The notes under the pieces: generated by a model | What the model saw: only the letters and a program-made list of their open reading frames with translations | Databases searched by the model: none | Told to the model about the DNA's origin: nothing | Source of the DNA: Branchiostoma belcheri | Taxonomy: Eukaryota > Chordata > Leptocardii > Amphioxiformes > Branchiostomatidae | Assembly: GCF_001625305.1 (NCBI RefSeq) | Contig: NW_017803468.1 | Location: 322,558-386,557 of the forward strand | Reading direction: 5' to 3' | Length of the DNA stretch: 64,000 nucleotides | Shown: piece after piece, positions 24,879-36,535 of the stretch | Layout of the letters: each line of letters opens with the position of its first letter | Numbering within the stretch: the stretch's first letter is position 1 | Translations under genes and position numbers: made by a program

Positions 24879-27800
24879 CTGTGGGGACAAACGTCAGATA
24901 AACATACGTCAATGAAGTATGGTCATCAGGTAGAACAGTAACCAAGATCAGATAGAGGTCCAGAGTTCGAGTCCTTAAATGCCACCGATCTAGTGCCCTT
25001 AGGAAAGGCACGTTACACGACTTTCTCACTTCGAATTCACTTGGGTGAAAACGAGTACTGCATTGTCCCCTGTGTTGGTGTATGATGTTTTATACCTTCG
25101 GATATGGTCTGCCCTGTTAATTCTTACAAACACTTTCACATACATGTACATGTATATGGTGACAGGAGTCTAAATGTGGCGTCGGGTGGTGTAGTGGTTA
25201 GAGCAATCGACTGTGAACCGGGAGACCCGGGTTCGATTCCGAGTCGTACCCGGGACACGTCTGAACATGCGCCCCGACGTTGTGCCCTTGGGAAAGGCAC
25301 TTTACACGAATTTCCTCACTCCACCCAGGTGTGAATGGGTACCTAACTTCGGTTGGGGAAAGTCGTATTGAGGTCACCTTGTGGCGCCGAATGGCAGCCG
25401 CACAGACCCTTGCGACAGTTCCACAAAAATGATTGTGGAACAAATATGTGTATTATTTGTATTATTTGATTGTTGTAATTGTTATGATTTGTATTGATTA
25501 TTATGTGATACCCTGCACCAATTCAGCCGTATAAAGGCTGCGACTGCACGGGTACTGTTTGGACAATAAAAAAAAAATTATTAAATGCCTACTATGAAAT
25601 TGCAACATTATGTAACCCAACACCAGTTACTATAGTGACAGACGTCGCAAAAGAGGCCATCGGCCAGGTCAGAGGTTAGTGTTTGAACAGAAGAAGAAGA
25701 AATAGAGCAAAAACAATATGTTTTCCTTCGGTAAACATAACAATGTTATGTACATTTAGACTGTAAAATATACTAGTATTATATATGGCGGTTACAGGTT
25801 ATCATCGACCCACTCACTCACTCACTCACTCACTCACTAATGGCTGCCTGCCCCCAATATGTTGTGTAATCATTGTTCATCTTGATGAAACAAGAAAGAA
25901 CCAACCCCGATCTACTCACCTGGAGACTGGGTCGGTGCCTGGGTCGGTGGCTTGGTTGGTGACTGGGTCGGTGGCTGGGTCGGTTGCTGGGTTGGTGGCT
26001 GGGTCGGTGGCTGGGTTGGTTGCTGGGTTGGTGGCTGGGTCGGTGGCTGGGTCGGTTGCTGGGTTGGTGGCTGGGTCGGTGGCTGGGTTGGTGGCTGGGT
26101 GGGTGCCTGGGTAGGTGGTTTGGTCGGTGGCTTGGTGGGTGGCTTGGTCGGTGGCTGCGGCTGGGTGGGTGGCTTGGTCGGTGGCTGGGGTTGCGGGGTT
26201 GTTCCCTCGCTCTCACAGTCAGGCTCTGGCGTCTCGCAGGGAGCCTCGGTCACCGCCGGGGTGTTTTGAGGCTTGCTCGTGGGCGCTTCAGTCGGCTCCT
26301 CCGCCTCCAGCAGGTTCTTGATGGCGGTCATGAGCGGGTAGGGACCCTGACCACACTTCTCACCACGGAAATCATCCACGTCTATGGCCCAAACCATAGA
26401 TCCACCCAGGCCTTTTTTCTTCAGAAATGCGATCTATTGGAGAAGAGGGGAAAAAAAGAAACACGTGAACACATTTCTTCTTAATTCAAACTATTAAGCA
26501 GTTTCCAAGATCACAAAAATCGACAGAAATGATATACAAAGCAATTGAGGCAGCTGCTATTATAAACTGGTATACAATGAAGGTACTAAAGAGATGGACT
26601 AGAATACGCAACGATGAATAGAGATGAAGAGAAAATTCTATTTCTGCTTCAGTCATTGGTGGATTTCAGTTCCTTTACCATTGGTTGTAACTAATAATGA
26701 ATGAATTATCATAGGACCATTGTGGTACTTTTATGCCCTTCGACAAGCTAAGTACAGGTCAAGTTGACAAGGTAGGTACAGGTACAACATGGCAGTGGTA
26801 TAAGAATGTACCATTTACTACATGTTCATCTATTAACTGGTAACCCTATATTCAGACCAAAGACCTGAAAATTTCAATGTTTAAATAAACCAAATTTACT
26901 AAATTTCCCAAAAACTGACTGTCAGAAACCTATTGCCTTGGCCACTCGAAAATCTATCAGGTTATCTCAATAATATGAAATTGTGGCCAGATATATGTTA
27001 GCAGTGTGTATGTAGTGTGATGCGAAGTTGTTTTTCCTGCTCACCTTAGCGGCGATGCTCTGTTGATCGTCGTACCCGACCCACTGACTCCCCAGGTAGG
27101 CGTACGGCGCCTGCTGCTCTTCATCGTACACCCGCGTGGCGCCGTTGTTGAGCATATCACAGATCTGGAAAGCGATATACATCATGATTATCTTGTACTG
27201 TATATGCATGCTTAACAAACTCACGACAATATGTGTTAAATTACATTGTTGAAATACACCACTAGAAGTTAACACAACAGATATGAATGTCTATTTACAT
27301 CAGGGCCCACCACCCTTCACTTAACCGCGACGGAGGCCGACATCGTCTACTAGATACCTTTGACCCAGTGTTGACGTCACACTTCAAAGAACCCACGTGA
27401 CAAGCCTCACTGGGTTAGTCTACTGAGGAAGACCAGAGTGACTGGTCGAAAGCTCTAGGTAAGAGAACTTTTTGTGTTGGACCAAATGTTTTAACTTTAA
27501 ACATGTAATTACCAACACAGATGAACTTTCATGATAAACTTGAATGTCAGTTGAAATATCAAATAAACGTGGTTCACCTTTGCTGACATACTGTGACATT
27601 TTTTGTACCTATGGGATCGTATTAGGCTCAAAGGAGGTTTCAGCATGATGTAAACTAGACTACAGATAGTTCGCAAGCAAACATGTCTGATTAGAAATGT
27701 CTAGACGTTTCTATTTAGCACTGAAGTCATCAGAAAATGTTGGGCAAAATTTATCATAATAAAACAGTTCGGAAAGGTGGATATTGACCAAACCCGTATC

Positions 27801-30800
27801 GTTCCTGTATCGCTTGAAGGTCAGAAGGCAATGTAGAGTTGCTATGGACACAGGCGTTATAGTGAAGTAAGTAGCAAAAGATCTACCTCGTAGAAAGCCA
27901 GGTAGCCCGCCTCGCCGGTGAACTGCCCGGCCGCACCGCCGCCGCTGGCCGGGGCGCGGAGACCGTTACTCCCGCTGGTCCTGAAGGATCGCCCGTACGT
28001 GCCGATGCCGAGGTTCAGTTTCTCCGCAGGAGCGCCTCTAGCGATCCACGTCTCCACTGCAAATTCCTGCGTCCAGAGTGAAAGTTATTTCCCTCATCCA
28101 TTTGTTCGTTTTCTCTTTCCTTCATACATACATATTATTACGCCCAAGTATGAATGCAACCATACATATAGTATTATATACATATATGCATTACATACAC
28201 TGTAAGCACACACATACGCACATACAAATACAAATACACACGCACGCACACACACACACACACACACAAACATACTCTTCCCTCATACATACATACATGC
28301 ATATATAAATGTATACAATTATACATGTACACACACGCACACACACAAATACATCCTTTCTTTCTTCTTCCTTTTTTTCCGTCCTTCAAATCCCTCTTTG
28401 ATTCCTCTTATTTAGTTAACTTTCTTCTTTTCTTCATTTCCTCGAATTTCTTCCAACATATATAGCTGTACATACATTAGATACATACATACATACATAC
28501 AAACATACATACATACATACGTACATACAGACGTACCACGTTGAGTTTCGCGGCGTCCCCCGTCTCGGCTCCTGCCGGGTACAGCGGGGCGTTAAACCCG
28601 GTCACGGGGTCCCACGAACCATGCAGGTCATAGGTCATCAGGTTGATGAAGTCCAGTTCACTGAAATAAAACCAAATGTCAATTTTTGTAAAAAAGAATG
28701 TTTTCTAAATTTTGCGGACCAGCAAAACACACACATGCATAACATATTGTTTTGCATTTTGAAAAGGCAGTGAAATCCATGATTTAAAATTGGCTTGCTA
28801 GGCCCTTTTTTAATTGTAATACGATATTATAGATTTGATTATGCTAGCCTTTACTATATAGTAGTCACAGAGAAGTAAAACTTAAAGACTTTTTCGACTT
28901 CTTCAATTTCAAACGTGAATAAATACTTACTTAGCTATCGCCATGACGTCATATCCGTTGTGTATTTTATCTTCCCCTGCAGGGACGGCAGCGGTCAGCA
29001 GGAGGCGCGGCTTTCCACTGACAGCGGCCTCGTTCTCAAATTCCTCCATCGTCTCCTGTACGTGGAGTGACATCACGCACGATGTTGGTGGATGTATGTT
29101 AGATGTCAAATTCTATATACTATGTTGTTAACGCCACATGCTACATACAGTTTTGTACACGACTTAGTATGCAGTGACATCTTATAAATGACTTGCTGAC
29201 TTCAATCAGAGCTCCCATACAATATATTCCATACAATACGTCCCAATTCAAAATTGGGACATAATGCCGAAAAAGTCCAACCCAAAAGCCTGCTGAGGAG
29301 TTTAATATATTCAACGTTACAGCATGAAGTTTCAATCTACAAATGTACCATGTATGTGTATGGATATATTCAATTGATTCATTATGTTCATAGATTTGTT
29401 AGGACTTTAAACATGTAACTTGTATCTTGTTTGCTTTACCCTGACCTCCTCCCTCATGGCATCAATAAAAAGCGGTCAGCTGTCCGGTTTGAATAGCTCG
29501 TAAATAAACAAAGGATCAACTCAACGAACAAACAATTATCAAATCCGGACGTTCTGCTGAAGTACGTATAAAAACCACCATGAAGATCAAATCTAATCAT
29601 TTCCAGTTTTGTCACACCCTACATGTACATACAAAATGTATCAATCCAATCCATCGAACCGATCCAATTTAGGTATCTCGCGATCGACGACACACATGTA
29701 CACATGTACACAGACAGACAGGCAAACACAGACAGACACACACGCAAACAAACAAACATACAAAATATAACATACAATTTTTCACGGAGGTACACAAATG
29801 ACTGTGGGAAAAAGAAAAACAGCCTACCTCTATAAGTGCGGTGAACCTCTGTTTGTCCTCGGGAGGGCTGCCTCGGGCGGCAGGGTACTCCCAGTCCAGG
29901 TCAAGGCCGTCGAAGTTGCGGCTCCGCAGAAAGTCGATAGAGGTCGTGATGAACTTGCGCCTGTTCGCCTCCGTGGCCACCATGGCGGTGAACGGTGCAG
30001 AACCCATGTTCCACCCTCCCACGGCCAGGAGAGTTTTCACTTCTGGGTTTTCTCTCTTTGGTAAAATGGTGATATAAATGGCAACGTTGGGTAAGGGCAC
30101 GACATTTTGGTGAAAAGTCGGTGAATGAGTGAAATGACTGAAACATTTTTTTTGTAATGGTTCGATCCCTCTCACTACCTTCAGCATTAACCTTCAACAC
30201 TGTACATCACAATATATAAATGGAGGTGCCAAATGTGTCGTCTTAAAAGTGTGTTTCAAAGCTTGAGACACAGATGTTATTAGCTATGTTCGTTTACATT
30301 TTGGTAGTTAGTGGTGGTGCCATAAACTAAGTGCGCCTGAAATTTGGCATTTTTAGCACCAAGCCAGAATGTCAGAAATGTGAGATAAATACACAAATAT
30401 GTTGAAACATGGAAGTAAATTTCAATCACATAAGATTTTTATTCATATAAGAAATTTTAACTTCTGGTGCAAAAATGTTGCATAATGCTCTTTTAGGCCA
30501 TGTTGATTTGATTATATGGATGACATCCTCCGGGAGCCCCAAAACTGATGCGCGCGTGCGAATAAAAAAAAGTTTTGAAAAAAAAAAATTGTTTTCATTA
30601 TGAAATGTACGTGGTTTTGAAGGTTTAACAAATGGCACAGAATATATGTTTTGGCGAATAATCTAGTCTTCGAGTTCATTTGTTAATAATTTCGTCTTTT
30701 TTCGTTTGATTTTGGCATTCTACGACATTGGTATGGTTTTTTTGTAACTAAAGGTATATTTTTGCTCATTTTGCAACTGTTTTGTACAATTTACAGTATG

Positions 30801-32148
30801 GTTGAAAACTTTTTTTTTTTTGAAACGGCCGAAAATTCATGCGCGCGCGGATGTCATCCATATAATCAAATCAACATGGCCTTAACATAAAAAAAAGTAT
30901 AAAAGTATAGTGGACGGGGATCCTTACCTTTACGTGCTCGTTGAACCTTTCGTACATCCCCTTGGACCAGGAGGTGGAGTCGTCGTTCCACTCGAACGGT
31001 GCGAGTTGGTGGTTCACCAGCTTAGCGAAGGAGTAGATGATGTGTGTGCACAGGGTGGCGTCGATATCCTCCGGGTAGAACTTACCCATACCGTTACGGT
31101 ACTGGGACCAGTTGGTGTGGTAACACACACGGCGGTAGGTCTTCGCTGTAGGGGAACAAGGAATTAACTGTGAAGTACTTGGAGTTATGATTTTCTTGTT
31201 TCTTTCATTGTTTTGTAATGTAGCTTCTCAACTGGGAACATCAAGACGTGCTATTTCCTCTCATTCCTTGTTAAGAGTGTTGTAAAGTTGGTGTGGTATA
31301 CCGGTAACACACACGGCGGTAGGTCTTCGCTAAAAAGGAATTTCAAACAAGAAATTAACTGTGAAGTACTTGACGTTGTTACGATTTTCTTGTTTTATTC
31401 ATTTGTGTGAGTTTAGCTTCTCAGATGTGTATATTCAAGTGCTATTTCTTCTCATTACTTGTTAAGGGACCAGTTGGTGTGGTAACACACACGGCGGTAG
31501 GTCTTCGCTAAAAAGAAAACAAGAAATCAACTGTGAAGTACTTGGAGTTGTTATTATGTTATTCATCTTTCGTCTCCTTTTATCCACGTTCAAACAGAGG
31601 TTTACCCTTGATTTGTCATACAATATAAGCTAAAATTAACGGTCACATAATGATATCCACTTCTTTTTCTTCCGTTGATGTCCATCTGCCGATATGTTGG
31701 TAATTATTGACATGTTAAGTAATAGTAAGGGTGGGTCCAAATAAAAAAGAGAAATACTACTAGTAGTATGCTACGTTTACGCGGATTAATCTTCCATTCT
31801 ATTACTTTCTTAAAGTTAGGCCATGTTGATTCGATTATATGGATGATATCCTCTGGGAACCCAAAAACTGAGGCGAGCGTGCGAATAAAAAATGCTAGGC
31901 AAAAGTTTGGTAGGGCGAATAACAATAAACTCTTCATTTTCATTTCTTTACATTTTCTTCCTATCTTAATAAGATTACTAGTAATAAAGGTTAATCAAAT
32001 TAATATTCCTACCTGGTGGCGTGATGCCCCACATCTGATAGAACAGTTCATCTGAAGGCCGGCGGCGTTCTCTGTGGAGAGGGTCTGACGTCACTAGGGC
32101 CACGCCTAGCAACGTGATGACGACAGCAGCGATAAGAAGGCACCTCAT
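24010..32148 (-). CDS. Chitinase gene C, complete: GH18, Pro/Thr/Gln linker, two CBM14 domains
   Basis: Coding exons: 32148-32013, 31145-30928, 30055-29828, 29055-28931, 28660-28537, 28066-27887, 27164-27045, 26433-25920, 24878-24666, 24203-24010; 2052 bases, 683 residues plus TAG, in frame throughout. The signal peptide is [21 protein letters not shown]; the ATG follows a good acceptor (exon start 32173). GH18 spans about 45-420, with DGLDLDWEY at 167-175 (Glu 174, codon 29888-29890) and [15 protein letters not shown] near the end. Residues 421-548 are a PPTQ/PTKP repeat linker with one Cys pair. Two six-Cys CBM14 domains follow, one per exon, separated by a phase-1 intron. The exon 3 acceptor (CCAAAG) has a weak pyrimidine tract and is the least certain border. 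It is diverged from A and B but has the same intron phases. Likely a secreted multi-CBM chitinase. Confidence 0.94.
24603..24637. repeat. (AAAC)n microsatellite
   Basis: About nine CAAA units in gene C intron 9, 29 bases from the exon 9 donor. Confidence 0.95.
24959..25085 (+). mobile_element. 5'-truncated SINE in gene C intron 8
   Basis: Begins at the B box (AGAGTTCGAGTCC) and runs through CTAGTGCCCTTAGGAAAGGC to CCCCTGTGTTGGTG. It is close upstream of a second, full SINE. Confidence 0.7.
25178..25580 (+). mobile_element. Full-length SINE, second subfamily, in gene C intron 8
   Basis: Head GGTGTAGTGGTTAGAGCA with B box GGGTTCGATTCC, conserved block TTGTGCCCTTGGGAAAGGC, a long body (GGCGCCGAATGGCAGCC, CAATTCAGCCGTATAAAGGC), and an A-rich end. 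An inverted copy lies at 34684-35090. Confidence 0.8.
25921..26200 (-). repeat. Coding minisatellite of gene C linker
   Basis: About 20 copies of a 12-base unit (GGTTGGTGGCTG / GGTCGGTGGCTG on the plus strand) encoding PPTQ/QPTQ. Unit length is a multiple of three, so copy-number changes keep the frame. Confidence 0.9.
27423..27530 (+). repeat. Dispersed repeat with hammerhead-like core, gene C intron 6
   Basis: CTGAGGA (27423-27429), a bulged A, GACCAG, loop AGTGA, CTGGTC and GAAA (27448-27451) match the CUGANGA-stem-GAAA layout. Flanks match 17735-17855, where the core is degraded. Confidence 0.45.
28206..28270. repeat. (CA)n-rich microsatellite, gene C intron 5
   Basis: CA-rich tract; a further (ATAC)n run lies at 28480-28522 next to the exon 5 donor. 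Confidence 0.9.
30493..30884. mobile_element. MITE family 1, near-complete copy in gene C intron 2
   Basis: TTAGGCCATGTTGATTTG on the left and CAAATCAACATGGCCTTA on the right are perfect inverses. Subterminal GGATGACATCC / GGATGTCATCC and GCGCGCG blocks are shared. One of the best-preserved copies. Confidence 0.85.
31090..31560. repeat. Tandem triplication of the 5' edge of gene C exon 2
   Basis: About 180-base units each contain GTGTGGTAACACACACGGCGG-like exon sequence, TAGGTCTTCGCT and flanking intron (CAACTGTGAAGTACTTGGAG). The functional exon border is 31145; the copies have equivalent borders at 31329 and 31507. Both copies keep an AG before CGAAGACC but have no downstream donor and soon meet a stop. 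Confidence 0.8.
31816..31920. mobile_element. MITE family 1, one-ended fragment in gene C intron 1
   Basis: TTAGGCCATGTTGATTCG, GGATGATATCC and GAGCGTGCGAATAAAAAA match the family end. No matching opposite end was found beyond a short ATCAAATTAAT stretch near 31995. Confidence 0.6.
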
Positions 32149-32457
32149 GGTTCCTACCTGACTCGTAGACAACCTGTGAAGAAAACAAAAAATGCAACAA
32201 AATGGAAATTGTGTCTTTTTTTTTATAAATGAATCTTGAGAGCAGAGTCAGCAGACAATGTTGAGGGCTGACGATTAAACAAACGACAAAAGCCTTCATA
32301 CAATCAGAAGGCACGTGTGTAATACGTCCATAAAAGACCCCCGAAGCCTGCTACATTGCATTAATTGATTTATTTAAATTGTAACAGTAAAATACAAGTG
32401 GAACAAAGGCAGCAGATGCTGATGTTGTGTACCACACATAGAACAAATACAACACAG

Positions 32458-32601
32458 ACAGTAATCATTTTCACTTGAGTTAAGTAAGGAAAGTCGTGTT
32501 AAGTGCCTTTCCCAAGGGCGCAAGATCGGCAGCATGTCAGGACTCGAACCCAGGACCTATTGGTTACGAGTCGAACATTCTGTTATGCCACACAACCCGA
32601 C
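32458..32601 (-). mobile_element. tRNA-derived SINE, 3'-truncated
   Basis: Minus-strand head (GGGTTGTGTGGCATAACAG), B box GGTTCGAGTCC and core GCGCCCTTGGGAAAGGCAC. It lies in the long gene C leader intron. Confidence 0.75.
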
Positions 32602-32889
32602 GGTCATTGTATTAGACCAAGGACTAAGAAACTGGTTGGGCCTCGGTTTTCTAATCTCTAAGCGGGTGTGATTGTCACTAACATGGTATTTTATGCGTGG
32701 TTTCGCTACGTTTAGTGCTTTTATCTAGGAGCGCACCTTTTTAAGCCTTTGCCTCCTTTTCTACAGACGTTTTAAATGTTGCAAAAACACAACGTAGTCG
32801 ATCGGTGCACTGTGCGGACGCAGAGCCACCGCTGGCCGGGGCGCGGAGCCCGTTACACAGTCGGATCTTTATTTTATTTTTTTTTTCAT

Positions 32890-33115
32890 ATTCCGAAACA
32901 TGTAATCACAAGACGTGGTGACGGCACACTCAAGTTTCTTCAACTTATATTAATGCCGCCACCAGTACAGTACAATACTCATTTACACCTGAGCGAAGTG
33001 AGGAAAGTCGTATAAAGTGCCTTTCCCAAGGACACAAGATCGGTGGCATGCCAGGACTCGAACCCGGGGCCTCTGGTTCCGAGTCGAGAACGCTGCCGCT
33101 ACGCCATACGACCCC
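32890..33115 (-). mobile_element. tRNA-derived SINE, nearly full length
   Basis: Minus-strand head (GGGGTCGTATGGCGTAGCGG), B box GGTTCGAGTCC, core TTGTGTCCTTGGGAAAGGC and the tail shared with 22630-22876. Gene C leader intron. Confidence 0.8.
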
Positions 33116-33639
33116 GCGTTATTTTTGCTTAAAGATCAGTGCTATCCCGCATCAGACTAGTCAGCCACCAAAGCAAACCACACCCATCATTATCATAAGT
33201 TACCAAAATAGTTTCTAAGATAGATATCAAAGCCACCCTTTGATGCGTGATCATAATGTATCAAAGATCCTTGCCGCTTGAGACAAATGGGTTTGGTTAT
33301 TTGAGTTTGAATATTCGCAATAGTTAGGTTCATTTTCCTATTATATTTTACACCTAAACGACTGCTAGAGCGTAAAAATGTGAACAAGAGTCCGTAAGAC
33401 ATCCTTCGTTAAGTATAGTAACTTTTGTCTTTACGTTGTAGCTAAGGTGTTTGGTACCCTCTTGTTACTACATGCCAATTTTCAGATTCTAAGATCAAAA
33501 CTCTCCAACGGACTTGATAAACTGTGTATCAAGTCACTGTAAAGTTATTGTAACCCACTGTCTATGTTTATGTCAAATATGCAACCAAGAAACATGGCCA
33601 TGCCTACAAATCGACAAATCCCGGATTCAGAAGTCGAAC

Positions 33640-33700
33640 GGGCCTAGATCAAACTTCTTTTCAACAAGAGTGACCCCAGTCTGGAATAGACAGTAGTTCA
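33640..33700 (+). pseudogene. Possible LINE C-terminal scrap
   Basis: The frame ends RSNFFSTRVTPVWNR, similar to the NFFxxRVVxxWN tail of non-LTR RT ORFs. Very short; a family 1 MITE starts at 33706 directly after it. Confidence 0.35.
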
Positions 33701-33705
33701 GTCAA

Positions 33706-34104
33706 TTAGGCCACACCGATTAAATTTAATGGATGCCATCTACGCGCGCATTGATTTTCGCCTGTTCTCAAAAAAAGAAAAGAAAAAAAGATCACGTCCA
33801 CCGAGGCTCTGGCCTGGCTCTAGGCCTGGGTAGTCCATGGTAGTTGCCGACAGTACGGAGTCAGAAAACCAGGCTATCGAAGCTCAACGACTCAAGAACT
33901 TGGTACATACGTAGAGTGACGATTCATAAATTGTTGTATGCGTACGTCGCTATGTACTACCGCAAATTCACAATATCAGCTGTGTATTCCTGTGGTTTAG
34001 CAGCCTTTTTATTTTTGGCCTGAATTTTTTTTTATTCGCCCGCGCGCACTAGTTTGTGAGTCTTTAGAGGATGTCATCCAAAAAATTAAGTCGGTGTGGC
34101 CTTA
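33706..34104. mobile_element. MITE family 1 copy, variant termini
   Basis: TTAGGCCACACCGATTAAAT on the left and ATTAAGTCGGTGTGGCCTTA on the right. Subterminal TGGATGCCATC / GGATGTCATCC and GCGCGC blocks match the family. Gene C leader intron. Confidence 0.8.
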
Positions 34105-34683
34105 ATGTCTCCAAGGCCAAACTGGCTGTAGAATGGAAAAACGCTCGGATCATTATGGCTACAACTATACTGAACTGCCAATACTGTAAAACTACATGGG
34201 CGGTCTCATTACCCTGGGAAAGGCTACCGATAGACCAGAAGTCAAGTAAATATTCAGGTGAAGATAAAAAAAAATCTTGATTTTTTCATATGTCCGGTAT
34301 AAGGATGACCCAGCCCCGTGGGTGTCCACTGTCCGGTCTCTCAGCTGTGTTTATTACACAAATAGGAGTATCTTAGAAATTTGACCTCTTTGTTTCATCC
34401 AATTCGGACGTTCTGCATCAATAGAGACCGGACATGCAGAAACATTCAAACAGAGCAAGAGGTGGAAAAGGCATGGGACTGAATTGCGGATTTTCTTTTT
34501 TGTTTGTGTCACAGTGTTAATTCTGTGGCCTGTGTGGTCAGTGGTCACTGGGGCAATGATAGGTACAGGTGCTGTAAAGAGTATCGGTGTCCTTCTTCTT
34601 ATCTGTATAGCCAGTATAACTGCCTTTTGGCATAGCGCGTTTCTGTCTTGTAAACGGCCGTTGCCATTTGGTTTTTAATAAAT

Positions 34684-35090
34684 GATAATAATGTTTTTAT
34701 TGATCAAACAGTACCCATGCAGTCGCAGCCTTTATGCGGCTGAATTGATGCAGGGTATCACATAATAATTAATACAAATCACAACAATCAAATAACACAC
34801 ATTATATATACATATATCTGTCGCAAGGGTCTGTGCGGCTGCCGTTTGGCGCCACAAGTTGACCTCAATACGACTGTCCCCAAACGAAGTTACATGTAGG
34901 TACCCTGACAACCGAAGTTAGGTGCACTTCACTCATACCCAGGTGGAGTGAGCAAAGTTGTGTAAAGGGCCTTTCCCAAGGACGCAACGTCGGGGCGCAT
35001 GTCCAGACACGTCCCGGGTACAACTCGGGATCGAACCCAGGTCTTCCCGGTTCATAGTCTAACGCTCTACCACTACGCCACCCGACGCCA
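34684..35090 (-). mobile_element. Full-length SINE, second subfamily, inverted
   Basis: Reverse complement of the 25178-25580 type: head GGCGTCGGGTGGCGTAGTGG, B box GGGTTCGATCCC, core TTGCGTCCTTGGGAAAGGC, body with CAATTCAGCCGCATAAAGGC. Gene C leader intron. Confidence 0.8.
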
Positions 35091-36278
35091 GGACAAACAG
35101 TTTGAACCAGTCGATGTAATATCGCAAAATGGCCGATGCCATGTCCGAGTGTTTACTAGTACTTTTATCAGGGGCAAAAAAAAAGATTAAAGCGTACAAA
35201 AACTAACATTTAAATTGTAAATGTACGGCAACATCGTATTTAAGTTATCAGTAAAAAAGACAGAGCATAAGCTCGGATTGAAACCCGGGACGAAAAACCC
35301 AACCCTAAAACCCTAATCCAATAAGCTACAAAACATCACTGTGTTGACAGCGCGTCCTAATACACTTAAAGTTTGCCGTTCTGCGAAACGGGAACGACTG
35401 TTTCAAATGAAAACGACCGTATGAGATGGAAGTTTAGCTTCGGCGTAATATCCCTGCTCGGCAGGCAGGCGGCGCGGCGGCAGCTGGTTACTAGATATAT
35501 TACAGCGGATGACCTTGCCACGTCAACTTTGCACATCTAATCGCAAGTTTAGTTTAAAGTTGTCTAATAGGATCCATTAGTGGCAGCGAGTTCCACTTTA
35601 CACGCATAGTTCTAGGAAAAAACACAGCTTTAAACACCTCAATCTATCTTTGACAACACTTAAAAGTGAAGTGTCTTCGCATCACGATTTGGCGCAACAC
35701 ACTAGAGTTATCTTTGGTGGATCTCAATTTTTTTTCCGAAATAAGATGTACGAACTTCAGTTGTTTATTCTGATCATGGTGTCTGATTAGGTGGCAAGGA
35801 TGGATTGAGAAAAGAAATTTCTTTTTCCTCCCATTCGTAATCGCAACCACACACAGAACCAGTACTTCAACTGGCCCCAGCAGCGAAGGGGTTATATGAT
35901 TGTTATTACAGAACCACTTCATTGCTTAGCCCAACCGCGAATAAGTGGTTCTGCTAGAACACCTACCTGGCGACCTCGCATTGTTACAACACATTCCCTG
36001 TTTTATATTGGATCCATTCTATCACAAATGGTGGAAGCAAAGGACCTGCCAACCACCACCAAAATAATGTCTAACTCTTAGTCAGTTTACTTAGTACTTT
36101 ATCCCTTTAGGGTGTCGTGAAGACGCACAGTCTAAGTTCGCAACAAACCGACAAAAATGGTAAGAGCCAGTAAAACTGTATAGAATCCTGGCCAAAAGCT
36201 GACCTCTCTTTCTTAGAGTAAGACGAAGTTGAGACCCCAAATTGGACCCAAATTAACAAAACCCAGAGACCGACTTAC

Positions 36279-36380
36279 CGTACCTGGCACGAAGTCTTGC
36301 TTGCTTGGGTCTGGGTAACTCGTTGTGCACTCTACGGGGAAGTTGTCTCTTGGCACCGGCTCCAACCGCCCAAAGGTCGC
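36279..36380 (-). other. Probable gene C 5' noncoding exon
   Basis: The minus strand has a strong donor (TACG followed by gtaagt) at 36279, about 100 bases downstream of a TATA-like box. By analogy with A and B it would splice over a 4.1-kb intron to the acceptor at 32173. Only the donor and promoter spacing support this. Confidence 0.45.
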
Positions 36381-36406
36381 TCTGTGGTCCCGGCGGGACG
36401 CCAGGC

Positions 36407-36414
36407 TATTTAAG
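36407..36414 (-). promoter_or_regulatory. Candidate gene C TATA box
   Basis: Minus strand CTTAAATA in a GC-rich setting, about 30 bases before the proposed leader exon. Confidence 0.45.
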
Positions 36415-36535
36415 GAGCCCGCACGGTGTTTATTTGTTCTGTGGTGACGTCAGGTGAGCGCCAGGACTCAGGGCAAACCTCTCAACAGCCGTGATGACGT
36501 CACGGCGAGCTGATATCCTGTGGCGTCTTGGAACA

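Noticed and set aside
25921..26200. CRISPR-like short regular repeats
   Set aside because: There are no unique spacers; units are contiguous, in frame with a splice-supported exon, and encode a Pro/Thr/Gln linker in a eukaryotic gene.
25952..26484. Gly/Trp/Val-rich open frames on the plus strand
   Set aside because: They are antisense shadows of the gene C linker minisatellite.
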